Source: Entoloma clypeatum | Lineage: Eukaryota; Basidiomycota; Agaricomycetes; Agaricales; Entolomataceae | Length of the DNA: 64,000 bases | Assembly: GCA_963565915.1 (NCBI GenBank) | Contig: OY751493.1 | Span: 124,001 to 188,000 of the forward strand | Direction: 5' to 3' | Part shown: one piece after another, positions 30,936 to 42,291 of the stretch | How the letters are laid out: each line of letters begins with the position of its first letter | Numbering within the stretch: position 1 is the first letter of the stretch | Notes under the pieces: generated by a model | What the model was told of the DNA's origin: nothing | What the model saw: only the letters and a program-made list of their open reading frames with translations | Databases searched by the model: none | Made by a program: the position numbers and the translations under genes

Positions 30936-33900
30936 CTAGATCTCGACTTCCAGGCAAGATATGATGTCTTCCGGGGTGTCTGTGAAATTCTCATATGGTT
31001 TAAATTCCAATCCTTCAAAAATGTTTGCGCGTAAGCGCCGGGGTGCATTCGGGTTTAATTTGAAGAAGTCCTCCACCGCTTCCTTGGCATGTTCTAGGTG
31101 ATCCTCGGGTTCCCACGTGTTGTGGTCCTGAGTCAGACCTTCCCATTGCACTAAATATTCCAGCTTCCCTCTCTTCAACCTTGAGTCAATAACTTTAGCG
31201 ACATCGTACTCCTCTTCGCCATTGATAACTATCGGGTTTGGTGCCTGCACCCTTTGTGATATAAATAGTGGTTCTTTAAATAATCGGACCCGTGATACAT
31301 TGATGACCGGGTGGATTTTCCAAGTTTTTGGTAATTTAAGTTCTACAGTGTGTGACGAAATGATTTGGGTTATGGTATAGGGTCCAATCCATCGTTCGGC
31401 AAGTTTCTTTAAGGGTCGGTTCAACTTTAGGTCTTTAGTCGATAACCAAACTTTGTCGCCAACTTTGTAAACTGGTGCATCACCCCGTTTCAGGTTCGCA
31501 TACCGTTCCATCTCTTCTCGTGCTTTTACTAGCGCTGCTTCTGCCTCCTCATGAATCTTCTTCATTCGCTCTGCAAATTCTTTTGCCGGTTCTGACTTTT
31601 CTGCCCTTTGAGGTTCTACGCCCATCCTAGGGTTAAACCCATAATTTACATAGAACGGTGAAAACTGAGTTGCCGTGTGAATTTTATTGTTATAGGCGAA
31701 CTCCGCGGTTGCCATCCATTCGGGCCAATCTGTTTGCCGATGGGAAATAAATGATCTTAGATATTGCTCCAACTCCTGGTTGATGTGTTCTGTCTGTCCG
31801 TCTGTTTGCGGATGGTACGCCGTTGATAATTTAGTTGTGATCCCCAATATTTTATTTAGTTCCTTCATAAATATTGCCGCAAATTGTGGTCCTCGGTCTG
31901 ACGTTAATGATTCCAGCAATCCATGAAGTTTCCAGACTTCGTCCCGATATATTTTAGCTAATCCTTCTGCTGACACTTCATCGCGTGTTTTGATAAAGTG
32001 TGATTGCTTTGTCGATCTGCAACCCACAACTAATACTGTGTTGTACCCCTGAGCTTCTGGAAGTTCTACAATAAAATCTGCTGTAACGTGTTTCCATGGT
32101 CCTGCATGTTCTGTGTTTGCTTTTAATTTACCGGCTAGCGGTTGAGGCACGTTTTTTGATCGTTGACATCTGTCGCAGCCCTCGACGTATGCTTTGACCA
32201 TGTTTGTAATATTGGGCCACCAATAATTACGTGTAACCAATTCCAGGATCTTCCACTGCCCTGGGTGTCCTGCCACTGGGTTGTCGTGGTGTAATTTAAT
32301 TATTTCCTCCCTGAGTTCCTGACTTTTCGGAACATAAACCTTTCCTCAATGTAACCAGAGTCCCTGCTCTTCGTGCCATTCATCTGCATGCAATGTTTTG
32401 GTATTTGTCTTTTTCAACTCTTCCACTGCTTTCAACACTTGTTCATCAAACTCCTTGGCATCCCTGATGCGTTTTAATAGTTTACTTTCTTGTCCATCAA
32501 TAAGTATGTGACCTCGATCCATTGCTCGCAAGTGGAAGTATTCGGGTTTTAATAATGTTACATCTTCATTGTCATTTTCCACCCCCTTTCTATGGTCAAC
32601 CCTTCTTGACAGAGCATCCGCCTTTCCCATTGAGGTGCCAGCCTTGTGTATTAATTTGAAATTGAAACGTGTTAGATACAACGCCCAGCGTGCTTGTCTG
32701 CGATTAAGCTTTCGTCCCTGCATGAAGTACTCGAGGTTTTTATGATTGGTCCAGATCTCGACCTCGTGTTTGGCTCCTTCAAGGTGGTGTCTCCATGCTT
32801 CCAGCACTCGAATTATGCCCAGCATTTCTTTATTGTGTACGTCGTAATTTCGTTCCACATTGTTCAATCCTTTAGATAGAAAGGCACATGGCCTCCATTT
32901 CTCATCCTCGCATTCCATAGATAGAATTGCTCCTGTAGCAAAGTCCGATGCGTCTGATTCTACTCTCAACCTCCGATCTGGATCGGGAGATACTAATATA
33001 GGTGCTTCCGTAAATAATTTCTTTAGTCTATCAAACGCTTCCTCCTGTTCCTCTTTCCAATTCCAGATTGTTTCTTTCCTTGTTAATTTATGTAATGGCC
33101 CTGCCACTTTAGAGAAGTCTTTGACAAATCTTCAATAGAAATTGGCCAATCCTAGAAACGACTGGACTTCTTTGACTTTCGTTGGTTTCGGCCATTGTTT
33201 GATGGCGTCTACTTTTGAAGGATCCATTCGAATTCCGTCTTTCCCAATAATTAACCCTAAGAACTCTATTTTGTCTCTGTCAAAGAAACATTTTCCCGGT
33301 TTTAAGAATAAGTCGTTTTCCCGTAATCTTTTTAGAATTTCCTCCACGATTTCATTGTGTCCTTTTTCTCCTTCAGTTGCTACCAATATATCATCAATAT
33401 AGATAACTACGTCTCCTTGATCAATCAAGTCTCTAAATATGTCGTTCATCATGGTTTGAAACGTGCTTGGGGAATTATTTAATCCGAAGGACATAACTGT
33501 TGGTTCGAAGGCTCCATCTGGGGTTGTGAATGCCGCTTTCCACTCATCTCCTTCTTTGATGCGTACATTGTTATACCCCCATCTGAGGTCCATTTTGGTA
33601 AACTTTTTCTTTCCCTTTAATTTATCGATCAATTCCGGAATCAACGGGAGTGGATAATTATTGCAAACGGTCCAGCTGTTAATATGTCGGTAATCCTGTA
33701 CCATTCGTTTCTTTCCGTCTTTTTTGGTATAAAGAATACTGGCGAAGTTTGTGGTGATTTGGTAGGTCGAATATATCCTTTGCGTAATTGATCGTTTACA
33801 AATTCAGATACTTCTTTCCTTTCATCCGGTGACAGGGGATAGACTTTGGCCTTTTTTGGTATGAAATCCGGTTTTAAGTCTATAGCGTGATCCCATGGTT

Positions 33901-34822
33901 TCCTGACTGGTAATCTCTCCGATGCTTTCTTTTCAAAGACTGATAGATATTTGTGATATTTCCGGGGGACAACCTGTTCTGCCGGTACTTCATCTGAGGG
34001 TTCTCCCTTAGCTGCCCTGAGCATGTGGATTACTTCCTCCTTCACTTCTTCCTCATTTTCTTCTACTACTTCTTCCATCCTTCCACCCCATCTGGTTCTT
34101 GCGGTTTTATTTAAGTAACGTGTTCGACGCATGCCACATTCTTCTGGACATCTTGATAATTTAATTTCCGCTTTTTCCCAATCGATTTCTGGATTATGAC
34201 GTTTCAGCCAAGTATCTCCAATGATAATTTTAGCTTTCCCTAGGTTGCATGCTTCAAACACTGCTATCTCCACGTGTCCTTTATACCGCATAGCCATGAC
34301 TGCTTCATGCGTGATCGAACCTCCTTGGTTAAGCGTGCCATCAACGTTGTAGACCCGAATGGGGAAAGGTAATTCCCTTAATTTAATGTTGTTCCTTTTG
34401 GCGAAGTCCAGATCTATGAACATCCCTGTTGCCCCTGAGTCTAATAATGCTTCAACATCAAATGTGCGTTTGTCCTGCAACGTTTCCAGCGTGATTTTCA
34501 TCATAAGCTCCTTTTCCAAAGAAGCGGATCGAATAAAAGATGGTTCCCCCATAGAGTCCGTTTGCCTAGTTAAATTATCTGATTCTTCGCAACAGGGAAT
34601 TAAGCATTCATCCGTAGGGGACAAACCAAGCCTCGTTGCCGAGGGCTCCCCAATGATATAGTTTACAAGCATATCTAAGTCCGAATCATCTGTGCTATTT
34701 TTTTGGGTTTTTACCTTTTTGGGTTTGTCCAATAGTATTTTATTGTATGTAACTGCTGCGTCCGTAAGCTTTTGAAACCAAGAATTTACAGTGTCTTTAT
34801 GTATGTAAGAGTCTATAGGCAA
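30936..34822 (-). pseudogene. gypsy pol (protease-RT-RNase H-integrase-chromodomain), broken
   Basis: Protease [17 protein letters not shown] (about 34450-34400) opens the polyprotein. RT begins ([20 protein letters not shown]) and then loses frame near 33720. It resumes as [20 protein letters not shown], with the catalytic YIDD near 33410. A TGA at 33132-33134 falls where the family has FYRRF. RNase H follows (RVESDASDFATGAILS, NHKNLEYF). A TGA at 32346-32348 precedes the integrase, which has an H2C2 finger (HPGQWKILELV ... CDRCQRS), the core (TADFIVELPE, SDRGPQF, AYHPQTDGQTEHINQELEQY) and a chromodomain-like EYLVQWEGLTQDHNTWEPED near the end (about 31170-31110). The frame upstream of 34822 is open and overlaps the end of gag, as expected for -1 frameshift expression. 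Confidence 0.92.
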
Positions 34823-34857
34823 TTGTTCATATCGATTTGTCAGAGCCAGCGGGGGAA

Positions 34858-35967
34858 TTACTGGTTGACGTTCACAAAACCCTGCTGCCCTGCAGCTTGT
34901 CCATTGGGATTCAGCACAGGCGCGCTATTCACACCCATTTGTCCATTCGTGGCTTGACGCGCTTGACGCCTCGCGTTGATTTGTCTCAAAATTTCCTCCT
35001 CCTCTTGTTCGTCGATCTGTTCGATCATTGCCGCTTGTATCCTGCGCTGTGGTCATTTGCAATCTCGGGCAAAATGCCCCTGTCCGCCGCAGTTATAACA
35101 ATTACCAGGAGCGCGTCTCTGGTTCCTATCGACGTCCATTGCGTTTGGGTCCCGTCGTGGTTGCTGCTGTTGTTGTTGTTGACCATTTTGTTGTTGAGGA
35201 TGGTACCCCCCATTCTGTTGTTGCCCAAAGGGCCTCTGTTGCTGCTGCTGTCCGTATGCGGGCCGATTGCCCCATGTGTTACGTTGTTGTCCAAAGTTAT
35301 TGCCAGTCCTCATGCCTGGTCTTGCTGCGAAGGTCTCTTCCGCTCTGCCGATTGCCAAAATTTCTTCACAGGTGCCCTGCACCGTGGACTTTCTCCTCCC
35401 TTGCTGGAAGAGTTGTTGCATGATAGATTCCTTGGCGTTCCTTTCCAAAAGGGTTACACCGTGCCTTTCCTCGATCTTGCCCTTGATCACCAGGGTCCCG
35501 AATTGCGTAATCCAATCATCGGTCTTCATTGAACCTTGCTTAAAGCTCTCGATTTTGGATCGGGCCCATTCAATCGCAGTGGTGGGATGAAACCTCGTTG
35601 TGATTTCACTGACTAGCTCTCGGTACGTTGGCCAATCTTCTGATTCCATATATTGGTTCAAACGGGTTTCCCCGTAAACTCCTGCTGTGGGACCATCCAA
35701 TCGCGACCACACTGCAATGCACACTTCTTCCTCTCCATTGAATAGCTCTCGGTTTACCCTGAGCCATGCGAGCATCTTAGTCCACCATACTGTGAACGTT
35801 GCTTTGGATCCATTGTATTTGCCGGGATCCGCGGCGACTTCTAATTTCCTTCCATGATTGTTGTTTTGTGGGGGGGGGTGATTGAACAGTGGTATCGGAG
35901 GTAAGGGTGATGGTGCGTGGTGTTGTTCAAATTCTTCGTCAAATTGGGCGTTGGTGCCTTCGGCCAT
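34858..35967 (-). pseudogene. gypsy gag with CCHC knuckle and an internal TGA
   Basis: Starts MAEGTNAQFDEEFEQ. The capsid-type domain shows FTVWWTKMLAWLRVNR and a TAIEWARSKIESFKQGS segment. A Gln/Asn-rich stretch (many CAG/CAA codons, about 35270-35160) precedes the zinc knuckle CYNCGGQGHFARDC. A TGA at 35053-35055 follows, and the frame stays open for another 65 codons (PQRRIQAAMIEQIDEQEEEE...) to a TAA at 34858-34860, where it overlaps the pol frame. The overlap suggests TAA is the original end and TGA is a mutation, although readthrough cannot be excluded. Confidence 0.85.
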
Positions 35968-36546
35968 GATGGTGTGGTGAGGGGGAGTGGTTGTTTTTCT
36001 GAACAGTAGTTCCTTGCGTTGGGCGCGCGACCCTGTTCTAACGCTTAGGCGAGAAAAAATCTAAAAGAAAAAAAACCCAAAGAACGATCTGTTTACCCAG
36101 GTAGCCGATTTACCCGAGCAAAGGAAGATCTAGGAAAAATGAAGTCCACGCGGTCAGATCCCCTACGCGCGCTGGACTGGGCGATATCCTGAAATAGGGT
36201 CGGGGGTTGGAACACCTTTTGTGATCTAGACGTGTACGGTCTGCTCTCTCCAACCGTCACACGCGCCAGCAGCTTTCCCGAAGGTTAGTTGCATCGGCCT
36301 TTGGTCACCTCGACACGGGACGGGCTCAACGTTTCCCTATGTGTCTCGAATGGTAACGCTAGATATAGTGGGTGCACCAAGCGTTTCTCTTCTTATCCCT
36401 GAAGTCTGGGAGATCCCCCTTAACGCTAGGGTCCGCGTGTAATAACGAAGTGCGACTTTTAACGCAAAAGTGCGAAACGGCGGGGATAGTGATGATGGAG
36501 TGGGGAGTGTGTGTTTGGGCGGGCGAGTAGAAAGAGCTTGTTCTTC

Positions 36547-36835
36547 TGTTGAGGCGACGCTAAGTCAAACGACATCGCGAGCCCAAACTTAGGAACGGAG
36601 TGGAAAGATGATAAGTGAACTGTATTGCCAAGAGACCCAGCGGGAATCTCAAGAGAACAAACTATCGAATACAAGTGAAAGTACCCTACTTATATATGTA
36701 AATTCCATGAGGCTGCGTTGTGGCAGCGTCATGCTGCGCGATAATGATAAGATGTCCTCATGTATGATATGATGTAGATAAGATAAGATCGACATAAGAT
36801 AAGATAAAGTGAAAAGTGAAAATACGATCATAACA
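36547..36835 (-). repeat. gypsy 5' LTR
   Basis: 289 bp; four substitutions from the other LTR (for example cgacatcgcg here against cgacgtcgcg). The duplicated gtact follows at 36836. Confidence 0.93.
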
Positions 36836-36912
36836 GTACTCGAAGTTTTCCCGTGGCCCGTTACAGTGGTGAAGGCAGGTGCATGATGAGGAGGGAGAGG
36901 ACAAGGGGCAGA

Positions 36913-37894
36913 TCAAGGAGGGAGTTGTTCAATGGCTGGTGCAATAAACTCAATCATTTCCTCGGCGTGGTTGGACTCGTTGTCCACGTTGTTGGCGCGC
37001 CTTTTCTGGTTGCGCCAGCGTCCCTTTCCCTTCTTCTTTTCAGAAGCGGTACTTGGGTCGGTCGAGTTAGGCTGCTCGTCAGCATTGTTCTGCGAGGTAC
37101 TCGGCACTGTCTGCTTTTCCCATTTGGGGTCTTGCCCCTTTCGCTTAGTCCCGGAGATTTTCCGGGCCTGCTCGTTGGACACCTGAGTAGACCCTATCGC
37201 ATACTTGCGCCTGTATTCTGAGACGATGCTGTCGGTGACGGCCTGCCATGTGAAGTCATTGGCATGGTAGACCTGAAAGAAGGCGGTGGAGAGAGACGAC
37301 CAAGCATCAGGAATGGCACTCGCCAAGATCATAGCCTGCAGGCACAATGAATTTTGAGTCACTAAGGCGAGCGAAGAGTGACCCGAGGCGCTTGATCTCC
37401 GGCACAGGGTCCCGACCAGACAGTTTGAAAGAGGCTGCGGCTTTGAAATCACCAAATATGGTGGCGGGGGAGACCTTTGAATACGCATCCTTTAATGACA
37501 TCCAGGCGTCCTTCGAGGACTTGGCATCCTTGATGTGCCTCCTGATTGCCTCGGAGCCTTTGAGGCGGATGGAACCCAGGGCCATGTCATCGTCCCTGAT
37601 CCAGACCTTTCTTTCTTTGTGGAAGCTAGGTTGGTCGACAGTGGTGGTGATCACTGGAGGTTGGGTTGCAGATGTAGACGTGGCGGAGGCAGGGGTGGAG
37701 ACCGTGACCGTAAAGTCGGCGATGTCAGGGCGCTCAATGTCGCCAGATACGATGCGCCAGACTCCTTGATGGAGGAGATAGGACTTCATTTTTTCAGCCC
37801 AGCTTTGGTAGTCGATACCATCAAAGACAGTGATGGAGTCAAGTGCGGAGCGAGAGGTTGACATTTTTAATGAATCTAAAAGGAGTTTTCCCAA
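36913..37894 (-). pseudogene. copia-2 gag, frameshifted, in frame with pol
   Basis: The N-terminal half (ITVFDGIDYQSWAEKMKSYL, KDAWMSLKDAYSK) is a UBN2-type copia gag. Near 37340 the frame shifts by one base, and the remainder reads AMILASAIPDAWSSLSTAF, then a Lys-rich tail without a zinc knuckle. It ends at a TGA (36913-36915). Beyond this the same frame stays open up to the gypsy insertion and then continues into the pol ORF at 30608. This element therefore probably made one gag-pol protein, and the TGA is either a mutation or a readthrough codon. Confidence 0.82.
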
Positions 37895-38217
37895 TCAGTG
37901 ATGTTCTTTATGAATTTGATTTTTAGAGAAAACAAATAAATGATTCCTCATAACATATTCCCTTTAGGAATAGCGGTTGTGGGAAAAATCCTTTTTGTCA
38001 GAAGTGTGTGAGGTACGATCAACGTTTCCACATGATGTGTACTAAGTCAATCCCCTTAGGGACGCTTCATGACAGGTACTTGTCGTAACGACTTTCCCAG
38101 GTTCATATGTGAAGAAGTATGACTCAGAACCTAGATCTTTCAATCGGTTCTTTGCCAACCAGGGTAGAGTGGGCAGGTACTTGTTGTTGCCAGCGTTCCC
38201 AAGTCCCTCTGCTATCC

Positions 38218-38230
38218 GGGGCCCATAACC
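38218..38230 (-). other. copia-2 primer-binding site
   Basis: ggggcccataacc next to the LTR, identical to copia-1. It indicates priming by an initiator tRNA-Met anticodon-arm fragment. Confidence 0.72.
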
Positions 38231-38541
38231 TGTTGAAGTTCCACCTGGGCGCTAGCCGCAGATGTACTGAGCAACACAGCTACAGTGGAAGTACTCTACT
38301 TAACCGTTCTAGTCACATACTTGGATTGGAAAGGGTGAGGCTGGTGAGAGCAGTTGAGGCTGGTAAGAGCGATGGAGCTGGTTAAGAGTCAAGAGACAAC
38401 TTGTTGATATTGACAGTTTCCTGGTCTTATATACCGTACTACTGTTTGTACCAACCAAATAAGTATGTAATTGAAGATATGTAAATGGTCACGTGATGTA
38501 ATCTAATCTAATCTAATCTATGTGATGGAAAAGTTTCAACA
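38231..38541 (-). repeat. copia-2 5' LTR
   Basis: 311 bp, two substitutions from the LTR at 26527-26837 (g/a in gagagcggttg, c/t in aatctacgtg). Confidence 0.93.
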
Positions 38542-38740
38542 TCTGTCTGTTGATCTTGTTGCGTTGACAGGTGTCACAACCCTTTACGTACTTCTTCACG
38601 TCATGCAGGATAGTAGGCACCAGTAGGTACAAGTGAGGAGTTCGTGTGTCCGATCTTGTCCTGGATGTCCAGCCACTGGTGCATCGTGTGATTCAAACAT
38701 CAGTTCTTGACGCAGTTGTGGGTCTTGTGGAACATAGACT
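38542..38740 (-). pseudogene. gypsy integrase zinc-finger relic
   Basis: The minus strand encodes VPQDPQLRQELMFESHDAPV, then AGHPGQDRTHELL, a TYW, and after a frame slip PTILHDVKKYVKGCDTCQRN. This is the H2C2 finger at the start of a Ty3/gypsy integrase. It is a short orphan piece cut on the left by the copia-2 LTR, from an element different from the gypsy at 30636. Confidence 0.8.
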
Positions 38741-39811
38741 GTGCGGGTGGGGGTCGAACACGAACCTGAACACAAGGTTTGGGTTCGCGAGGTTCAGGTT
38801 TGGGTTCGAACGTAGGTTCGGCACGAAAAAAAGCATTTTGTGCCAGTGCATTCAAAATATCGTAATATACCTTGTTATGTATCCCCCCCTCCACCACGCC
38901 GGGCGCGGGCCCCCACATTTGCCTTGTGCGGACTTTCTCTCGTAGAGGTGGTGGCTGTTGGTCGAAGTTTCAAATGGTGGCTGTGCTCGTGGGGAAATGG
39001 TGTGTTGCCCTGCTGGCCGATGTTTCGCAATTTTCTGGGAAAGGATTTCGTGGGCGTTAGGTCCAACCGAAAGAGCTCGTCGAGAGCTTTCTGTATATAT
39101 ATAGGTTTATGGTTCCGGGCAACGGCGTTCAAAAGTTATAGTCGAAATTGGCCAAATTCGGCGATGTGGGCGAAAAAATTATTTTCGTCGGAACGGCGGT
39201 GCAGGGGTAGGTGCTCTAGGCGTTGGAGGGTTCGATTAGAGGTATAACAGGGATTGAAAAAGACTTGGGACGAATCGGCGAGGTTTTGGCCATGTTCTGG
39301 TGTCCAAAGTTGTCCTTCCCCCTCAAGCCCTATACTGCTCAAAAACGGCCTCATGATGCTATCGTGAGTCCTTCTACTTCATAGGCATCATGTCTTGTGC
39401 CTGTAGAGGCCTCTTGTAGAGCATACATCACGTCCGTAATCGAGTCATTCGCATTTTCGCTTTTCAGCACCAAATTTTCGTGGACGTTCAAATTTTCCTC
39501 CAGATGTTCGTCATATCGCTCTGGAATGGGCTAGAAGCAGAGGGGTCTCTTTCTTGACCTCCTGGGAAGGATATGGTGGCTGGGAGACGGAGGCAGGGAT
39601 GAGTTGGAGATGTCTTGTTGATCATGATCAACAAGCAATGTTATGCAATCATGTGATTAACACATGGCAGGTGAGATTGGATTTCTTGAATCGACATTTG
39701 GGGCCGTTGCCTCCCCCGCCCCCAGACCAGGTTCGGAAGGTTCGAACCCTGGGTTCGGTTCGGGGTTTGAACCGGGTTTGCGGGGTTCGGAACCGGACCG
39801 CGGCCAGTCTA
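38735..39811. mobile_element. Putative non-autonomous hAT-like element with ggttcg subterminal repeats
   Basis: The left end tagactg and the right end cagtcta form a short inverted pair. Within about 90 bp of each end are many ggttcg/cgaacc motifs (38745-38825 and 39728-39800). The interior (about 900 bp) has no credible coding sequence. No matching 8-bp target duplication was found (gtggaaca against tagatggg), so the limits are uncertain. Confidence 0.4.
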
Positions 39812-40680
39812 TAGATGGGCCTCTACCTTTACATAGACATATCCAAATTCTATAATTCCTGCACCATTTGAAAGCCTGTCATCTCTGCTTCAAGATGGTA
39901 GTAACGATCTTGAGGGGATGTGGAGGAGAACAAGCGCTAGAGATGGAATCTTGAAGGGTTCGAACTTACGGGGAGATGCATCACCTGTCACGATTGAGTC
40001 ACAAACATGCCGCTTCGGCAGGGGGACATGGATCCTGAATTGAAACTCTAAACTGCATCGTCTCCGCTGCCCGATTGTCACACTCGACTACCCTCACCTT
40101 TTTTATGGTTGCATCTTGTGTCTATGCCTCTACAAATGTATATTCCACTTGGAATACAATTGGACAGGGTTGTGCTCAAAGGATCAGCAATTTTTTCTTT
40201 TTTCTGAGCACCAACAGTGTGAAATATGCTTTTTCAGAGCACTTTTTGAGCTACAGAATGAGCCTTCAACCTGGAGTACAGAAATATAATGGTCTCAAAT
40301 ATTCTACCATGTGTAACAATGCTTGATCTTGACATCCCAAGGCCCCGATGTGGATTGTGGTGCTGGGGGAGGTCAATCATCACTACGTGGATAAATTTTG
40401 AGTGATGCATCACTGGGTTAACGATAGTAGTGAAGGTTCTTATCTATGTCATGCTATAAATTCCCACACCCCATCTAGAAAATGCTATATAGCATCCTAG
40501 CATCCTAGCTCGGCTAGCACATATAGATCATGTAGTATATCTAGTACCTTAGTCAGCACAATCTCGATGGGTGTGGACATGAAAAAAGTGAAATATATAA
40601 AAATCTGTAATTAGGGACATCATATGTACAAAAGTCTAACATCTAGTACTCCTCACACACAAGGAATCTGCAGCGTGAGC
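39812..40680. other. Intergenic DNA, nothing recognised
   Basis: No gene, RNA or transposon signature seen. Short 'gcatcctagc' direct repeats near 40490-40510 are the only local structure. Confidence 0.5.
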
Positions 40681-41505
40681 AGAGGCCATTGGGTGCAAGT
40701 GGAAGCCGTTGGGCACGAGTGGAAGCCATTCAGCATGAGGGGCGGCCGTTGAGTATGAGTGGAGGCCATTGGGCACAAGTTGGGGTCGTTGGGCACTAGG
40801 GGCGGCCGTTGGGCATGAGTGGCGGCTATTGGGCGCGAGCTGAGGTTGTTGGGCATGACTGGAGGTTGTTGGGCACTAGGGGCGGCTATTGGGCATGAGC
40901 AAAGACCGTGGGGCACGAGTGGCGGCCGCCAGAGGTGAGTGGAGGTTATGGGACAGGAGCGGAGGCTGTTGGGCGCAAGTTGAGGCTGTTGGGCGCGAGC
41001 TGTGGTCGTTGGGCACTAGGGGCGGCTGTTGGGCATGAGTGGCGGCTGTTGGGCACAAGTTGAGGTCATTGGGAGCAAGTTGAGGTCGTTGGGAGCAAGT
41101 TGAGGTTGTTGGGCACTAGGGGCGGCCGTTGGGCATGAGCAAAGACCGTGGGGCATGAGTGGCGGCCGCCGGGGGTGAGTGGAGGTTATGGGACAGGAGC
41201 GGAGGCTGTTGGGCACAAGTTGAGGCTGTTGGGCACGAGTGGCGCCTGTTGGGCACAAGTTGAGGTCGTTGGGCATGAGTGGCACCCGTTGGGCGCAAGT
41301 TGAGGTCGTTGGGAGCAAGCTAAGGTCGTTGGGCACAAGCAAAGGCCGTTGGGCACAAGTGGCGGCCAGTGGGCGCAAGTTAAGGTTGTCGGACAAGAGC
41401 AGAGGCAGTTGGGAGCAAGTTGAGATCATTGGGCACCGTTGTACACAAGTGGCGGCCATGGGGCACGAGTGGAGGTTGTCAGACAAGAGCGGAGGCTGGT
41501 GGACA
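40681..41505. repeat. 20-bp minisatellite with a 240-bp higher-order period
   Basis: About 41 tandem units of a degenerate 20-mer, for example gccgttgggcatgagtggcg or gttgttgggcacaagttgag. A block of 12 distinct units (from ggttgttgggcactaggg) at 40863 recurs at 41103, exactly 240 bp on, with few differences. Because 20 is not a multiple of 3, stop-poor frames appear on both strands; they are not evidence of genes. Confidence 0.93.
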
Positions 41506-42290
41506 GTAACGATAGAGCATCAAATTGGTTTAAGTTTCAACTCACCAAGCAAAATCAAGCGGAGATTGAAATGACTCAGAATGATTTTTGATTCAACACA
41601 CCTCGGAAAATATCTAGTGCAGGCAAAGTTCTATGGTGCTGTAGATTCTATGGCCCTGTCATGCTATAACACCCTACATCAGCAACCTCTGGGTCACCTA
41701 CACAATCCTGTGCAGCCCTGTGCAGCTGGTTGCAGTTCTGAAGATCCAAAGACAAGGTATATGCTACATGCAGCTCTGTTGCAGCTCTGTGCAGCTTCAC
41801 CACCATCTTTTGCAGGTCTTTGCACTTTCACTACCAACCTCTGTGGCACTCTGTAGAACCTCTCATGACTATGTACCTCTACAGACTGTGTTGCTTCAAT
41901 GATATAAAACTTAAACCATTGAATTCACTTAACACAGAAAACTGATAGTATGAAGAAACAATTTCATTTGAAAGTAAATGTACAAAGTTACGAAACTATG
42001 GGGGAAATGAAAAGGCATACAATGTCACACCAAACCCAAGACAAGTCGCCAGCACATGTCGCCGTAACCACACGGCCCCACCATGGTTGCCCACCACCGT
42101 CCTGCTTGTGGTCTCTTGCCACATCCCCTCACGAAGTCCCCCATCCCATGGGCCACATGTCCCTCACCGTGTCCCCTTGTGAAGGCCCCCACCCCACACG
42201 TCCCTCGCAAAGTCCCCCGCCCCGCACATCCCTTGGCAGTGCGTTACCACATGTCCCCACCATGGTCACCCACTGCTGTCCTGCTCATCT
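41506..42290. other. Non-coding spacer ending in a G/C-rich repeat unit
   Basis: 41506-41990 holds no recognised feature apart from tgtgcagc/tgcagctctg direct repeats near 41710-41800. From about 42050 to 42290 the sequence (ccaccatgg...gtggtctcttgcc...catgtccc) is an inverted, diverged copy of the units at 43604-44095. Confidence 0.5.
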
Positions 42291-42291
42291 G

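Larger units (their letters stand above)
30636..36835 (-). mobile_element. Ty3/gypsy LTR retrotransposon (chromovirus type), inserted in copia-2
   Basis: A 6200-bp element with 289-bp LTRs (30636-30924, 36547-36835) that differ at four positions seen by eye. It is flanked by the 5-bp duplication gtact (30631-30635, 36836-36840). Minus orientation. Gag has a CCHC knuckle; pol has protease, RT, RNase H and integrase, ending in a chromodomain-like segment. Its frames carry three TGA stops and one frameshift. The higher LTR divergence than in copia-1 and copia-2 fits an older element. Confidence 0.95.
26527..38541 (-). mobile_element. Ty1/copia LTR retrotransposon, decayed, with nested gypsy (copia-2)
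   Basis: Bounded by 311-bp LTRs (26527-26837 and 38231-38541) that differ at two sites I could see. Minus orientation, with primer-binding site ggttatgggcccc beside the right LTR and a g-run polypurine tract beside the left. Without the nested gypsy it is about 5.8 kb. The five bases outside the two LTRs (tgtgg on the left, tctgt on the right) do not match, so the usual target duplication is missing. Its coding frames contain two internal stops in pol, one at the gag-pol boundary and a frameshift in gag. It can no longer make its own proteins. Confidence 0.92.

Noticed and set aside
38840..39354. Small ORFs inside the ggttcg-flanked interval
   Set aside because: Short, overlapping on both strands, no domain or splice support.
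41016..41486. 156-codon minus-strand frame rich in ...CAQRPPL... and similar plus-strand frames
   Set aside because: Artefact of the 20-bp minisatellite, which lacks stops in several phases; every frame gives the same kind of peptide.
40681..41505. CRISPR-like repeat array
   Set aside because: Units are contiguous without unique spacers, degenerate, and in a eukaryotic genome.
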